From assembly GCA_017551505.1 (NCBI GenBank), contig JAFZLL010000050.1:1-49533 (forward strand): a stretch of DNA of 49,533 nucleotides, read 5' to 3'. Below, one piece after another: positions 32,958-41,238 of this stretch. How positions within the stretch are numbered: the first letter of the stretch is position 1; each line of letters opens with the position of its first letter. The translations under genes and the position numbers were made by a program. The notes under the pieces were generated by a model. It was not told where the DNA came from. It was given only the letters and a program-made list of their open reading frames with translations, and did no database searches. The stretch is from Eubacteriaceae bacterium. Lineage in GTDB: Bacteria > Bacillota > Clostridia > Eubacteriales > Anaerofustaceae.

Positions 32958-32966
32958 TGCTATACT
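32958..32966 (+). promoter_or_regulatory. Extended -10 promoter of efp
   Basis: TGC followed by TATACT (32961-32966), an extended -10. The -35 is weak. The start would lie near 32973, about 30 bases before efp. Confidence 0.55.
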
Positions 32967-33002
32967 GACTAAGTAATTGTATTATCAGATAAGGAGAATA
33001 AT

Positions 33003-33566
33003 ATGGTATCAGCAGGTGATTTCAAAAAAGGCGTAACATTCGTCATGGACGGTGCCGTTTATACGATAGTGGATTTCCAGCATGTCAAACCGGGCAAGGG
33101 CAGCGCATTTGTCAGGGCTAAGATAAAGAACATCATGACTGGCTCCACCACCGAGCGCACTTTCAACCCCGAAGAAAAATTCGAGAATGCCGTTATCACG
33201 ACCAAGGAGATGGAGTACCTCTACAACGACGGCACGCTCTATTACTTCATGGATCCCGAGACATATGAGCAGATCCCCCTGGGAGAAGACCTCGTAAGCG
33301 ATGCCATGCAGTATATCAAGGAGAACATGACGGCCACGATCAGGTTCTATGAGGAGAAGGCTTTCAGCGTCGTCCCGCCCAACTTTGTGACTCTGCTCAT
33401 CACCGAATGCGAGCCCGGAGTAAAGGGAGATACGGCTACTGGAGCCAACAAACCCGCAACACTGGAGACCGGAGCCAAGGTCAACGTTCCCCTTTTCGTG
33501 AACGAAGGCGAATACATCCGCATCGACACACGTACGGGCGAATATATGGAAAGAGTTAAAGAGTGA
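33003..33566 (+). CDS. efp: Elongation factor P
   Basis: A 187-residue EF-P, which rescues ribosomes stalled at consecutive prolines. The three beta-barrel domains are complete. The tip loop is [10 protein letters not shown] with Lys32, the residue that carries a modification in other EF-Ps. No modifying enzyme gene (EpmA/B or EarP) is nearby. The domain II-III join reads [20 protein letters not shown] and the C terminus is [26 protein letters not shown] is seven bases before the ATG. It is a single-gene unit with its own promoter and terminator. Confidence 0.97.
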   Translation: MVSAGDFKKGVTFVMDGAVYTIVDFQHVKPGKGSAFVRAKIKNIMTGSTTERTFNPEEKFENAVITTKEMEYLYNDGTLYYFMDPETYEQIPLGEDLVSDAMQYIKENMTATIRFYEEKAFSVVPPNFVTLLITECEPGVKGDTATGANKPATLETGAKVNVPLFVNEGEYIRIDTRTGEYMERVKE

Positions 33567-33591
33567 CCGAAAACCAGTCTGATCATCAAAA

Positions 33592-33620
33592 CCGGCGTGC
33601 CAGCGCACGCCGGTTTTTTT
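33592..33620 (+). terminator. Terminator after efp
   Basis: CCGGCGTGC, CAGC loop, GCACGCCGG, then seven Ts (33614-33620). The 113 bp from here to the holA stop at 33734 shows no other feature. Confidence 0.95.
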
Positions 33621-33733
33621 AATGCAATAAAACAGAGGTCCTCAATGACGAGATGATCATCTCATCCGGCAGAAATCGATCAGAACGATGACCGGAATGC
33701 CACAGCCATGTTCCGCTTTCCGAAAAGAACCGG

Positions 33734-34771
33734 TCATCTGCGCGCCAGTGAACACAGAGTCTTCGTCATTATCATAAACGCGTCCTGATCTTTCAAGGCG
33801 CTCGTTTTGAGCTTCATATCGACAGCGGCCAGCTCGCTGATCGCCTTGAGTGAATCCGATGCGCTCATCCTGCTTTTTTCAAGCGTCTTTTTCACAACAT
33901 AGGGATTTGCTCCGTATCTGGAAGCTATCTTCGCCTCTCTCTCCCCTTTATCGGCGGCGTTCCTCCACAAAGCGTTGTTCTGCATCACCCTGGCCGTGTT
34001 GTATATTATGAGCTGCATGGGCACCTTATTGAAGCTCAGCCTCCACATAGCCCTGCAGGCTTCCCTGAAATCGCCGGAAATGACACTGTCGGTATATTTG
34101 AAGATATCCGAGGAAACGTTCTCGCTGCACACGGAGGCGATCATCTCTTCGTCTATAGTCTTACTTCCAGCGAAGCTTACCAGCTTATCTATCTCGTTTT
34201 TTACATACCCAAGGTCTATCTGGCTGTCCCTCCCGTTATAGTCACAGTAGCTTAACAGAAGGCTCACCGCTCTGGGCGTGATCTTGCCTTTTTCCTTTGC
34301 GACCCTGTTGTTCACCCACGCAGTAAGCTCCCTGTCCAGCAGCTTCGGAAATTCCACCACTTTTGCGCCGGAGGCAAAGGCCTTGTACAGCGACAGCCTT
34401 TTATCGGCTTTAGGGGTGAGCACGATAAGCACGCAGTTTGCCTGGGAGACTGCGAGCGAGGAGATATAATCGGAGATCACATCGGCCACTCCGAGATTAG
34501 AGCAAAGGGCGCTCATGGAATCGCAGCGCACCAGCACGAATCTCGCGTTCCCCATCACGGGGACCGCGTACAGAGCTTCCCGCAGGGCGTCGGCATCCAC
34601 CTTTTTGTCCTCAAAAACACTGCGGTTCACGGAAGCAAATTCGCCCCTGGTGACCATGTCCCTGATCAGCCGCACGTAGGTAGAGGCTATATAGCCGTCG
34701 GAATAGACGAAGAGGTACGCGCCGGTGACCACACCGTTATTCAGTTGTACTTGCAGGGCCTTATAATCCAT
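33734..34771 (-). CDS. holA: DNA polymerase III subunit delta
   Basis: A 345-residue HolA, the clamp-loader subunit that opens the sliding clamp. Seen are the N-terminal YLFVYSDGYIASTYVRLIRD region, the VPVMGNARFVLVRCD strand, and the C-terminal helical segments DIFKYTDSVISGDFREACRA and RSMSASDSLKAI-like stretch typical of the family. The chosen start is ATG 34771 (MDYKALQVQLNNG), since upstream residues are Arg/Pro-rich and outside the usual start; the ribosome binding site is weak. The gene stands alone between efp and the protease gene. comEC and rpsT, its usual neighbours, are not here. Confidence 0.85.
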   Translation of the reverse strand: MDYKALQVQLNNGVVTGAYLFVYSDGYIASTYVRLIRDMVTRGEFASVNRSVFEDKKVDADALREALYAVPVMGNARFVLVRCDSMSALCSNLGVADVISDYISSLAVSQANCVLIVLTPKADKRLSLYKAFASGAKVVEFPKLLDRELTAWVNNRVAKEKGKITPRAVSLLLSYCDYNGRDSQIDLGYVKNEIDKLVSFAGSKTIDEEMIASVCSENVSSDIFKYTDSVISGDFREACRAMWRLSFNKVPMQLIIYNTARVMQNNALWRNAADKGEREAKIASRYGANPYVVKKTLEKSRMSASDSLKAISELAAVDMKLKTSALKDQDAFMIMTKTLCSLARR

Positions 34772-34937
34772 CGCCGGTATACCAGTCTCACACGGCACAA
34801 GCCTTTTATCCCTTCGGGGCGCCACGAAGGCTCTGCCGTGAGTAAGTTATCGATATCTCCATTATATCATAAAGCGATTCGCCTTTTGCAGATTAAGAGG
34901 CATGACGGTTCATGCTGATAATCGATGCAGGGCGTTA

Positions 34938-34966
34938 TTGCAAATCGCTCACTCAAAATGTATAAT
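34938..34966 (+). promoter_or_regulatory. Promoter of the CPBP protease gene
   Basis: TTGCAA (34938-34943), a 17-base spacer and TATAAT (34961-34966); the start of the gene is 17 bases later, so the leader is very short (about 11 bases). Confidence 0.7.
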
Positions 34967-34983
34967 ACCGGGGAGGTATACTG

Positions 34984-36276
34984 ATGAAGAAAAACGCCAT
35001 CCTCGAAAAAATAGCTCTTCCCGTCACTGCCGCAGCATCCATGGCAGCTCTCCTGCTGCCCGGCTATTATATGCAGGCGAACTGGGGGACATTAGGCCTT
35101 GTTGCATCCGAAGTGCTGCTGCTCATCGTGGCGGTCCTTTCGGTCGTCATCTTCAACGGCTCATTGAAGGGGGCTTTCCCCTTTAACAAAATATCGCTGC
35201 GCTCTGTCTTCGGCAGCCTGCTGACGTTTGCCGGCGGATACATACTGATGATAAGCGCCACGATCGTCGTCTACTACTTCTTCCCTGAGGATTTCGTGAA
35301 GGTGCAGGAAAGCCTTGCCCATGTCATAGACAGCGATTCGATGCTCGTATCGATGGCAGTCGTGGCCCTGACCCCAGCCATCTGCGAGGAATCACTGTTC
35401 AGGGGGGCTCTGAGATATTTTTCCGGGTGGATGAAGAACATCTATCTGAGGAGCCTGGTGATCGGGATACTGTTCGGCATTTTCCATATGAACCCCATCA
35501 GATTCGTGCCTACCGCCATACTGGGTGTCGTCCTCACCTTTATAGCCCTGAAGACCGACAATATGATCTACCCGATGCTGCTCCACTTCACGAATAATGC
35601 TCTGTCCGTACTGAGCTCTTTCGTCTCGGGCACTGAAGCTGCTTCCGAGATGGCATATATCCCCAAAACGGCTGTGGCTTCCTACATCACGATATGTGCT
35701 GCCGCTCCGCTCCTCATCCACGCAGGCTCCCGCCTGATGGACCCCAAGGGCGAAGGATACCTTAAATACGTAAAGGGCGGGGCGGATGAGAAGACCAGAA
35801 GCATAAGGAAAAGGCGCGCCGTTGCATTCATCTGCGCGCTGGCGTTTTTCATCACCGGCACCACGCTCATGTACAGCGAGATGACCAGCCGCAGGCCGGC
35901 TCTCAAGACTGCATTCACCAGAAGCGTCAACTGCGACACTTCCTATGACAGCCTGAGCTTTTCCATCAATGAGGATAATGTCTATATCTTTTCATGCAGC
36001 ATCTCCAACTACAGGGGGCTCATCGAGATGCAGGTGCTCGATGAGAAAGGCGAAGTGATAGAACGGGAGATATTCAAGGATATCAACGCGCAGTGGCAGT
36101 ATTATCTGACAAAGGGCGATTATTCGATAAAGCTCATCTACCATATCGCCGACCTTTGGGATTTCTGCAGGGAGAACGACCTCGGCTACACCAGAGAGGG
36201 CGACCTGATCGAACTGCATATGGACGGGGACTTAAGCGAATACACCGAGGTCTCCGTTGATATAAAAATACAATAA
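34984..36276 (+). CDS. CPBP-family intramembrane metalloprotease with a C-terminal exported domain
   Basis: A 430-residue protein. The N-terminal ~270 residues hold eight or so hydrophobic helices with the CPBP motifs: EESLFRGALRYF (EExxxR), the FGIFHMN histidine and the HFTNNALSVL histidine-asparagine block. CPBP (Abi/CAAX-like) proteases cleave within membranes and act in bacteriocin immunity or signalling. After a further helix (RAVAFICALAFFITGTTLMY) comes a roughly 140-residue soluble, beta-rich domain outside the membrane, which ordinary CPBP proteins lack. GGGGAGG is upstream of the ATG. It is followed 41 bp later by lemA. Confidence 0.85.
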   Translation: MKKNAILEKIALPVTAAASMAALLLPGYYMQANWGTLGLVASEVLLLIVAVLSVVIFNGSLKGAFPFNKISLRSVFGSLLTFAGGYILMISATIVVYYFFPEDFVKVQESLAHVIDSDSMLVSMAVVALTPAICEESLFRGALRYFSGWMKNIYLRSLVIGILFGIFHMNPIRFVPTAILGVVLTFIALKTDNMIYPMLLHFTNNALSVLSSFVSGTEAASEMAYIPKTAVASYITICAAAPLLIHAGSRLMDPKGEGYLKYVKGGADEKTRSIRKRRAVAFICALAFFITGTTLMYSEMTSRRPALKTAFTRSVNCDTSYDSLSFSINEDNVYIFSCSISNYRGLIEMQVLDEKGEVIEREIFKDINAQWQYYLTKGDYSIKLIYHIADLWDFCRENDLGYTREGDLIELHMDGDLSEYTEVSVDIKIQ

Positions 36277-36317
36277 TAGAATATCCGGCAAGGATACACA
36301 TTAAAGGAGGCATAACG

Positions 36318-36866
36318 ATGCTTTGGGTATTATTGGTTATAGTTGTCCTCATAGCGGTCTACGGGATCGCGACGTACAACTCTTTTGTCAGGCTCTCCAG
36401 CCAGGTGGATGAAGCTTTTGCGACTATGGACGTCTATCTCAAGAAGAGATATGACCTCATCCCCAACCTCGTGGAGGTCGTTAAAAAGTACGCCGCCCAT
36501 GAGGCGGACACCCTGACGAGCGTAGTACAGGCAAGGAACGCGGCCATGGGCGCGAACGGGATGGCTGCCCGTGAGCAGGCCGAAGCCGAGCTCTCTACCG
36601 GACTGAAGAACATCTTCGCCATTGCAGAAAGCTATCCGGAGCTTCGCTCCAGCGACAACTACGCAGCCCTGCAGGAGCAGCTGACGACCACAGAGGAGGA
36701 TATCGCTTCCGCCCGCAAATACTACAATGCAGTGGTCAAAAATCTGAACAGCAAGCTGATGATGTTCCCCGCAAGCTTCATAGCAGGCACTTTCGGCTTC
36801 CAGCCGAGGGAATTCTTCATGGTGTCTGCTCCCGAGGAAAGGGAAAACGTCAAGGTACAGCTGTAA
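36318..36866 (+). CDS. LemA family protein
   Basis: A 182-residue LemA protein: an N-terminal transmembrane helix (VLLVIVVLIAVYGIATYN), followed by the long coiled-coil helices (VDEAFATMDVYLKKRYDLIP and NLVEVVKKYAAHE) and a C-terminal PREFF segment (FGFQPREFFMV). LemA proteins are membrane-anchored and of uncertain task, and usually neighbour a DUF2207 or TPM-domain gene, as here. AAAGGAGG lies upstream. It is six bp before the DUF2207 gene, so a complex is likely. Confidence 0.93.
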   Translation: MLWVLLVIVVLIAVYGIATYNSFVRLSSQVDEAFATMDVYLKKRYDLIPNLVEVVKKYAAHEADTLTSVVQARNAAMGANGMAAREQAEAELSTGLKNIFAIAESYPELRSSDNYAALQEQLTTTEEDIASARKYYNAVVKNLNSKLMMFPASFIAGTFGFQPREFFMVSAPEERENVKVQL

Positions 36867-36872
36867 ACAGCC

Positions 36873-38735
36873 ATGAAAAAAAGACTGATGACGGCGCTGC
36901 TTATCTTTGCATGCGCCGTTTTGCTTCTGATCCCCTCAGAGGTCAGTGCTCAGGAGGCCTTCAATATCAGCGGGTTCGATGTAAATATCGATATCTCCGC
37001 AGCAAACGTGCTCTCCGTAAGGGAAACGATCAAAGTCGACTATACCGAATACCGCCACGGGATCATACGCTACATTCCTGCCAGGACTTACAACGGTCTG
37101 AGGGTAAAGATAGGCCACGTCAACGTGGAAGGATACAAATTCCAAACGGAATATGAGAACGGGTATCTGCTCATACAGATAGGTGATCCCGACCGTTATG
37201 CCGATGAGCATGAGGTATACGTAATAACCTATACCTACGATATCGGTGATGACAACTGGGAAGAGGGAGACGAGGTCTACTTCAACCTGATCGGAGATCA
37301 GTGGGACTGCTCGATAGACGATATCACCTTCGATATCACTCTCCCCTACGACTTTTCAGCAGAGCCGAACTTCACTCACGGAGCCAGGGGATCCAAGGAC
37401 AACACCGGAGTCAAGTACAAGGTAAACGGAAGGAACATCTCAGGGAGATTCCCGCACCTCGACAACAACGAGGCATTGACGATAGCCTTAACGCTGCCCC
37501 AGGGATACTTCGACCAGGTCAAAAAACGTGTGGATTACTCCCCCTACATACTGTGGGGAGCGTTCGCTGCGTGCTCCGTCATCGGAGTCGGCCTTTGGCT
37601 CAGGCTCGGCAAAGCCGAATTCACGCCGGTGGAAACAGTGGAATTCTATCCTCCCGACGGCCTGACGCCCGCGGAAGCGGGATATATCGTCGACGGGGCC
37701 GTCGACAGCTACGACATAACATCCCTGCTGATATACTGGGCCAGCAGAGGCTATATGCGGATCGACGAATCCAAATGGAAAATGCGCAAGACCTATATCT
37801 TCACTAAGCTGGCAGACCTTCCTCAGGATTCAAAGGCCTTCGAGCGCATCATGTTCTATTCCATCTTCAATGATTACGGAAACGGGACGGCTGCGGACAG
37901 CCGCAGGATGGTCAACAAGTTCTACAAAACGGTCAATACCGTAAAGGCGAGGATCACTTCCGATTATTCCGAAGGAGGCAGGAACGGCATTTTCGCCAAG
38001 GGCAATCTTTTCTGTTCGATCATGCTGATAGTCCTGGGAGCCCTTTCCTTCGCAGCGGTATTCATGACAGGTATCTACGGCTCGGGGGAATTCTTTGGAG
38101 TATCTCTGGGTCTCGGAGGGCTTCTTTCGATATTCATGAGCGCTGCGATGCTGTATTCGGTCTACCTTGTAGATAACTGCTTCCCTCTGAGAAAGTCAGC
38201 TTCATGGCTACTGAAGATCCCCTTCGCGATGCTGTTTGCAGCAATCGTGCTGTTTGCGGCCTATGCCTTCAGTGTGAAGATCGCTCTGCCGGCATACTTC
38301 TGCTGCCTTGCAGGAGGGATACTCCTGTTCATCCTGAGCGTCAACTGCAAAAAGCGCACGTATTACGGCGCGCAGATCTACGGGAGAGTCAGAGGCTTTA
38401 GGAACTTTCTGGAAGCGACCGAAAAGGACAGGATCAGGCTTCTGTGCGATGAAGACCCTCAGTACTTCTACAAGATACTTCCCTACGCCATGGTCTTCAG
38501 GATAACGAAGAAATACGTCAAGGCTTTCGAAGGGCTGACCATGGAGCCTCCCGACTGGTACGGACCCTATGACAGCGGATACTTCAACGCAACAAGCTTC
38601 GTGCGCGACATCGACAGCAATATGCATTCGATATCAAATACCCTGTCGTCGTCGCCCTCCAGCGATTCCGGAGGTTCCTCCGGCGGAGGTTCTTCCGGAG
38701 GCGGAAGCGGAGGCGGAGGCGGAAGCAGCTGGTAA
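36873..38735 (+). CDS. DUF2207 membrane protein, LemA partner
   Basis: A 620-residue protein: signal peptide (MTALLIFACAVLLLIPSEVSA), an exported beta-rich DUF2207 domain (about 28-220, with YTEYRHGIIRYIPAR and YVITYTYDIGDDNWEEGDEV), transmembrane helices near 225-245, 380-480, cytosolic segments with YPPDGLTPAEAGYIVDGAVD, and a Ser/Gly-rich C-terminal tail (SGGGSSGGGSGGGGGSSW). This architecture and the upstream lemA are the common pair in Firmicutes. Function is unproven; an envelope maintenance role is suspected. It ends before a strong terminator. Confidence 0.92.
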   Translation: MKKRLMTALLIFACAVLLLIPSEVSAQEAFNISGFDVNIDISAANVLSVRETIKVDYTEYRHGIIRYIPARTYNGLRVKIGHVNVEGYKFQTEYENGYLLIQIGDPDRYADEHEVYVITYTYDIGDDNWEEGDEVYFNLIGDQWDCSIDDITFDITLPYDFSAEPNFTHGARGSKDNTGVKYKVNGRNISGRFPHLDNNEALTIALTLPQGYFDQVKKRVDYSPYILWGAFAACSVIGVGLWLRLGKAEFTPVETVEFYPPDGLTPAEAGYIVDGAVDSYDITSLLIYWASRGYMRIDESKWKMRKTYIFTKLADLPQDSKAFERIMFYSIFNDYGNGTAADSRRMVNKFYKTVNTVKARITSDYSEGGRNGIFAKGNLFCSIMLIVLGALSFAAVFMTGIYGSGEFFGVSLGLGGLLSIFMSAAMLYSVYLVDNCFPLRKSASWLLKIPFAMLFAAIVLFAAYAFSVKIALPAYFCCLAGGILLFILSVNCKKRTYYGAQIYGRVRGFRNFLEATEKDRIRLLCDEDPQYFYKILPYAMVFRITKKYVKAFEGLTMEPPDWYGPYDSGYFNATSFVRDIDSNMHSISNTLSSSPSSDSGGSSGGGSSGGGSGGGGGSSW

Positions 38736-38803
38736 AATCGTATAAATAAGCCGTGAAAAAATGAGAAATAATATATTGAACTGACCATAATAGTCAGACT
38801 TTT

Positions 38804-38832
38804 GCTCCAGCGAGAGATCGCTGGAGCTTTTC
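38804..38832 (+). terminator. Terminator after the DUF2207 gene
   Basis: GCTCCAGCG/CGCTGGAGC, a perfect 9-bp stem with a 6-base loop (38804-38827), then TTTTC. Confidence 0.93.
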
Positions 38833-39228
38833 TATGCCTTTAGTCCACAGTTCCTCTGTTTCAAATGGATACATGAAGCTTCTGTCACTGCTGTTGTACG
38901 ACGCAGATACCGTTCTGCAGTACTTCTCCTTTGCAGTGAAACTGAAGAATAAAAACATAAGGAAGCATAATCATGCCTAGCGCATTATAAAATCAGTCCG
39001 CTAGACTGCTGAGGCTTGCGGTATGCCTGCAGGGCCTTTCTATATATAGGCACGAAAACTCGAGAATAAAGTTCAAAGAAACCAGATCGGTTGTTTGGAA
39101 ATGTTTACATTTTGAAAGTGTATTTTTATAGGTTGATTTTACCAGGAAACGCTGCGTTTTCTAATGAATTGTATTTCAAATACACAAAATACCATCAAAA
39201 ATCGCCATGTTTAATCCGACTTTTATAT
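38833..39228. other. Gene-poor AT-rich stretch before the DUF6273 genes
   Basis: No clear gene. On the minus strand 38794-38958 has a 54-codon frame (starts MFLFFSFTAKEKYC, ends ELWTKGIEKLQRSLAGAKV) that overlaps the terminator and has no ribosome binding site; it may be a remnant. The stretch turns AT-rich after about 39050 and holds a 13-base palindrome GTATTTCAAATAC (39171-39183). Nothing else is supported. Confidence 0.45.
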
Positions 39229-39254
39229 GTATCAAAAGGTAAAAATTTTGATAC
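39229..39254. promoter_or_regulatory. Operator-like inverted repeat upstream of the DUF6273 pair
   Basis: GTATCAAAA (39229-39237) and TTTTGATAC (39246-39254) are perfect 9-base arms with an 8-base spacer. It lies 28 bases before the start codon of 39283, in the expected position of a repressor site. No linked regulator gene is in the window. Confidence 0.55.
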
Positions 39255-39282
39255 GTGCAGAAAATTATAAGGAGGCTGAAAA

Positions 39283-39612
39283 ATGGATCTGAATAAGATC
39301 AGGAACACCGGCGAAAACATTTATTCCAAGGCATTAATCTATTTAGGTTGGGTAGTAATTGCATGTGGCATATTTGATTCATTTTGGCTTGTTGTCTATT
39401 TTAGCTCCATCCGTGCTACAGGGGGAACGGTAATCATGGTATTCCTTGTATGTCTTGGTGCAACTGCAATGTCAGGACTTTCGTTTTTTGGATTAGCTGA
39501 GGTCATTACTATCCTGCATGACAGCAGAAGGCTGTTGGCTGAAATGGTTCAGAACAATAATGTGGAAGATGGATCGGCTGGCAATATCGATGAAGAACTG
39601 CCTGACCTCTAA
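39283..39612 (+). CDS. Small two-helix membrane protein, 109 aa
   Basis: A 109-residue protein with two transmembrane helices (ALIYLGWVVIACGIFDSFWL and VIMVFLVCLGATAMSGLSFF) and a charged C-terminal tail (SAGNIDEELPDL). I do not recognise a named family. It starts after AAGGAGG with an operator-like repeat upstream. It is 25 bp before the DUF6273 gene and is probably co-transcribed, so it may be a membrane partner of that protein. The region is AT-richer than the neighbouring genes. Confidence 0.7.
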   Translation: MDLNKIRNTGENIYSKALIYLGWVVIACGIFDSFWLVVYFSSIRATGGTVIMVFLVCLGATAMSGLSFFGLAEVITILHDSRRLLAEMVQNNNVEDGSAGNIDEELPDL

Positions 39613-39637
39613 TCTGATTTAGGAAAGGAAAAAAACA

Positions 39638-41125
39638 ATGGCAGAACGTTTTCAGAGACTGTTTGCTCTTCCATCCGATCTGTACTCCAAGGATTGCCCT
39701 GTGATGATTGAAGCAGGGGCTTTACTTAAGGATACTTTAAACAATAAAGTGCTGGCACAGGTCAAAATGAAGAATATTGGTGGTAAGACTGTCTCATCAT
39801 GCAAAGTGTCCATTAAAGCATATGAGAATAACGGCAATGAAGTCGAGGGAGTAAGCGATTTTTCATACCTGGATGTCAATGCGAAAGCAGGAGAGAGTTT
39901 TGGAAACAAGACCCCTGTATATCTTCCTGAGCAGATAACGCGGAGCTATTCGGCTTTCGTCAGCGAAGTAGTGTTTGATGACGGAACTGTTTTGAATGTA
40001 CAGGAGGATGGTTGGCGCCCGGTGCCTGACCGCAGGCCTGTGACGGAAGAACTCTCATCAGAACAGATACAGCTGCTTTCACAGGAGATAGGACATGAAG
40101 CGAAATTTGTTCCTGAGGTCAAAGACGGACTGTTCTTATGTCCTTGCGGAGAGATCAATCTTGAGAGTGTTGAGAGATGTAATTGCTGCGGCAATTCAGT
40201 TAAATCGCTGAATGGTCTGAAAAGCTGGATTGAAGAAATCAAAGCACGCAAAGAAGAGGAGCGAATTGAACAGGAACGCATTGCTGAGCAAAGGGGTGAG
40301 CAAAGGCGCATCGCGGCGAAGAAGCTCAAGCGGATCATCGCCATCACCGCACCGATAGTTGTAGCATGCATAGCGTTCTTGATTGTTCTGACAACGGTTA
40401 TCATCCCTCAGCACAAACTGAATAAAGCAATAGCGCTGATTGATTCCGGAGATTATAAAGCCGCGTATCTTCTTCTAGACGAAATAAATTACAAGAACAG
40501 CAAGGATCTTCAAGAAAGCATCAAACCGCAATACCAAAAAGTGTTGTTGTCCGAAGCTAAAATCGGTTCTTATTTCGTGTTTGGCGCATTTGAGCAGGAT
40601 AACAATACTTCAAACGGAAAAGAAGATATAGAGTGGATCGTACTTGCCCGGGAGGGTGACCGAGTTCTCTTGGTCAGTCGTTACGCTCTGGATTGTCAAC
40701 CGTACAATACATCCTTAAAGACATGGGATACCAACTGGGAAACCTGTTCACTACGTAAATGGCTGAACGGGACGTTCCTGAATTATGCATTTACTGAAAG
40801 TGAAAGGAGTATGATTCCCATGACGGGTTATGAAACAGTTAATTTTACGACGACGGACCAAGTGTTCCTGTTAACTTATGATGAAGCAATAAAGTACTTT
40901 CATACGGATAATGCTCGTCAGTGCCAAGGAACAACATATTGCTATGCACGAGGTGCATATGAATACAATCTCAATTGCTGTTGGTGGGTGAGAACGGGCG
41001 GCATGGGAAAATATTCCGCTGGGATTGTCTTTTTCGACGGCCAAACCTCATATGGTGTCGATAGCGGCGAATTACTCGACGATGTTGCAGTTCGGCCCGC
41101 TTTGTGGATAAATCTCGGACATTGA
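39638..41125 (+). CDS. Zinc-ribbon membrane protein with C-terminal DUF6273 domain
   Basis: A 495-residue protein. The N-terminal beta-sandwich (about 1-130) is followed by a zinc ribbon (LFLCPCGEINLESVERCNCC, near 165), a basic helix, one transmembrane helix (IIAITAPIVVACIAFLIVLT), a short TPR-like helix pair and a C-terminal DUF6273 domain (EDIEWIVLAREGDRVLLVSR; TWETCSLRKWLNGTFLNYAF; CWWVRTGG; VRPALWINLGH). DUF6273 has the fold look of a C-type lectin or formylglycine-type module and is found on many clostridial surface proteins, with ligand unknown. The zinc ribbon should be cytosolic and DUF6273 outside, as in a sensor. It stands with the 109-aa gene. Confidence 0.8.
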   Translation: MAERFQRLFALPSDLYSKDCPVMIEAGALLKDTLNNKVLAQVKMKNIGGKTVSSCKVSIKAYENNGNEVEGVSDFSYLDVNAKAGESFGNKTPVYLPEQITRSYSAFVSEVVFDDGTVLNVQEDGWRPVPDRRPVTEELSSEQIQLLSQEIGHEAKFVPEVKDGLFLCPCGEINLESVERCNCCGNSVKSLNGLKSWIEEIKARKEEERIEQERIAEQRGEQRRIAAKKLKRIIAITAPIVVACIAFLIVLTTVIIPQHKLNKAIALIDSGDYKAAYLLLDEINYKNSKDLQESIKPQYQKVLLSEAKIGSYFVFGAFEQDNNTSNGKEDIEWIVLAREGDRVLLVSRYALDCQPYNTSLKTWDTNWETCSLRKWLNGTFLNYAFTESERSMIPMTGYETVNFTTTDQVFLLTYDEAIKYFHTDNARQCQGTTYCYARGAYEYNLNCCWWVRTGGMGKYSAGIVFFDGQTSYGVDSGELLDDVAVRPALWINLGH

Positions 41126-41191
41126 CTTATTAAACCTTCAATCTTAAACAACTCTAAAGGCGATGATTTGAAACGAGTGAAGCTTGCAAAT

Positions 41192-41227
41192 AAGGGGATG
41201 CGATAATAATCTCGCATCCCCTTTTGC
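41192..41227. terminator. Bidirectional terminator between DUF6273 gene and pepT
   Basis: A perfect 12-bp stem, AAGGGGATGCGA/TCGCATCCCCTT, with an 8-base loop. Ts follow on the plus strand, and As precede the stem, so it can serve the converging pepT gene as well. Confidence 0.92.
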
Positions 41228-41238
41228 TATATAGAATG

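Noticed and set aside
40560-41125. DUF6273 domain as variable target of a diversity-generating retroelement
   Set aside because: No reverse transcriptase or template repeat is present in the window.
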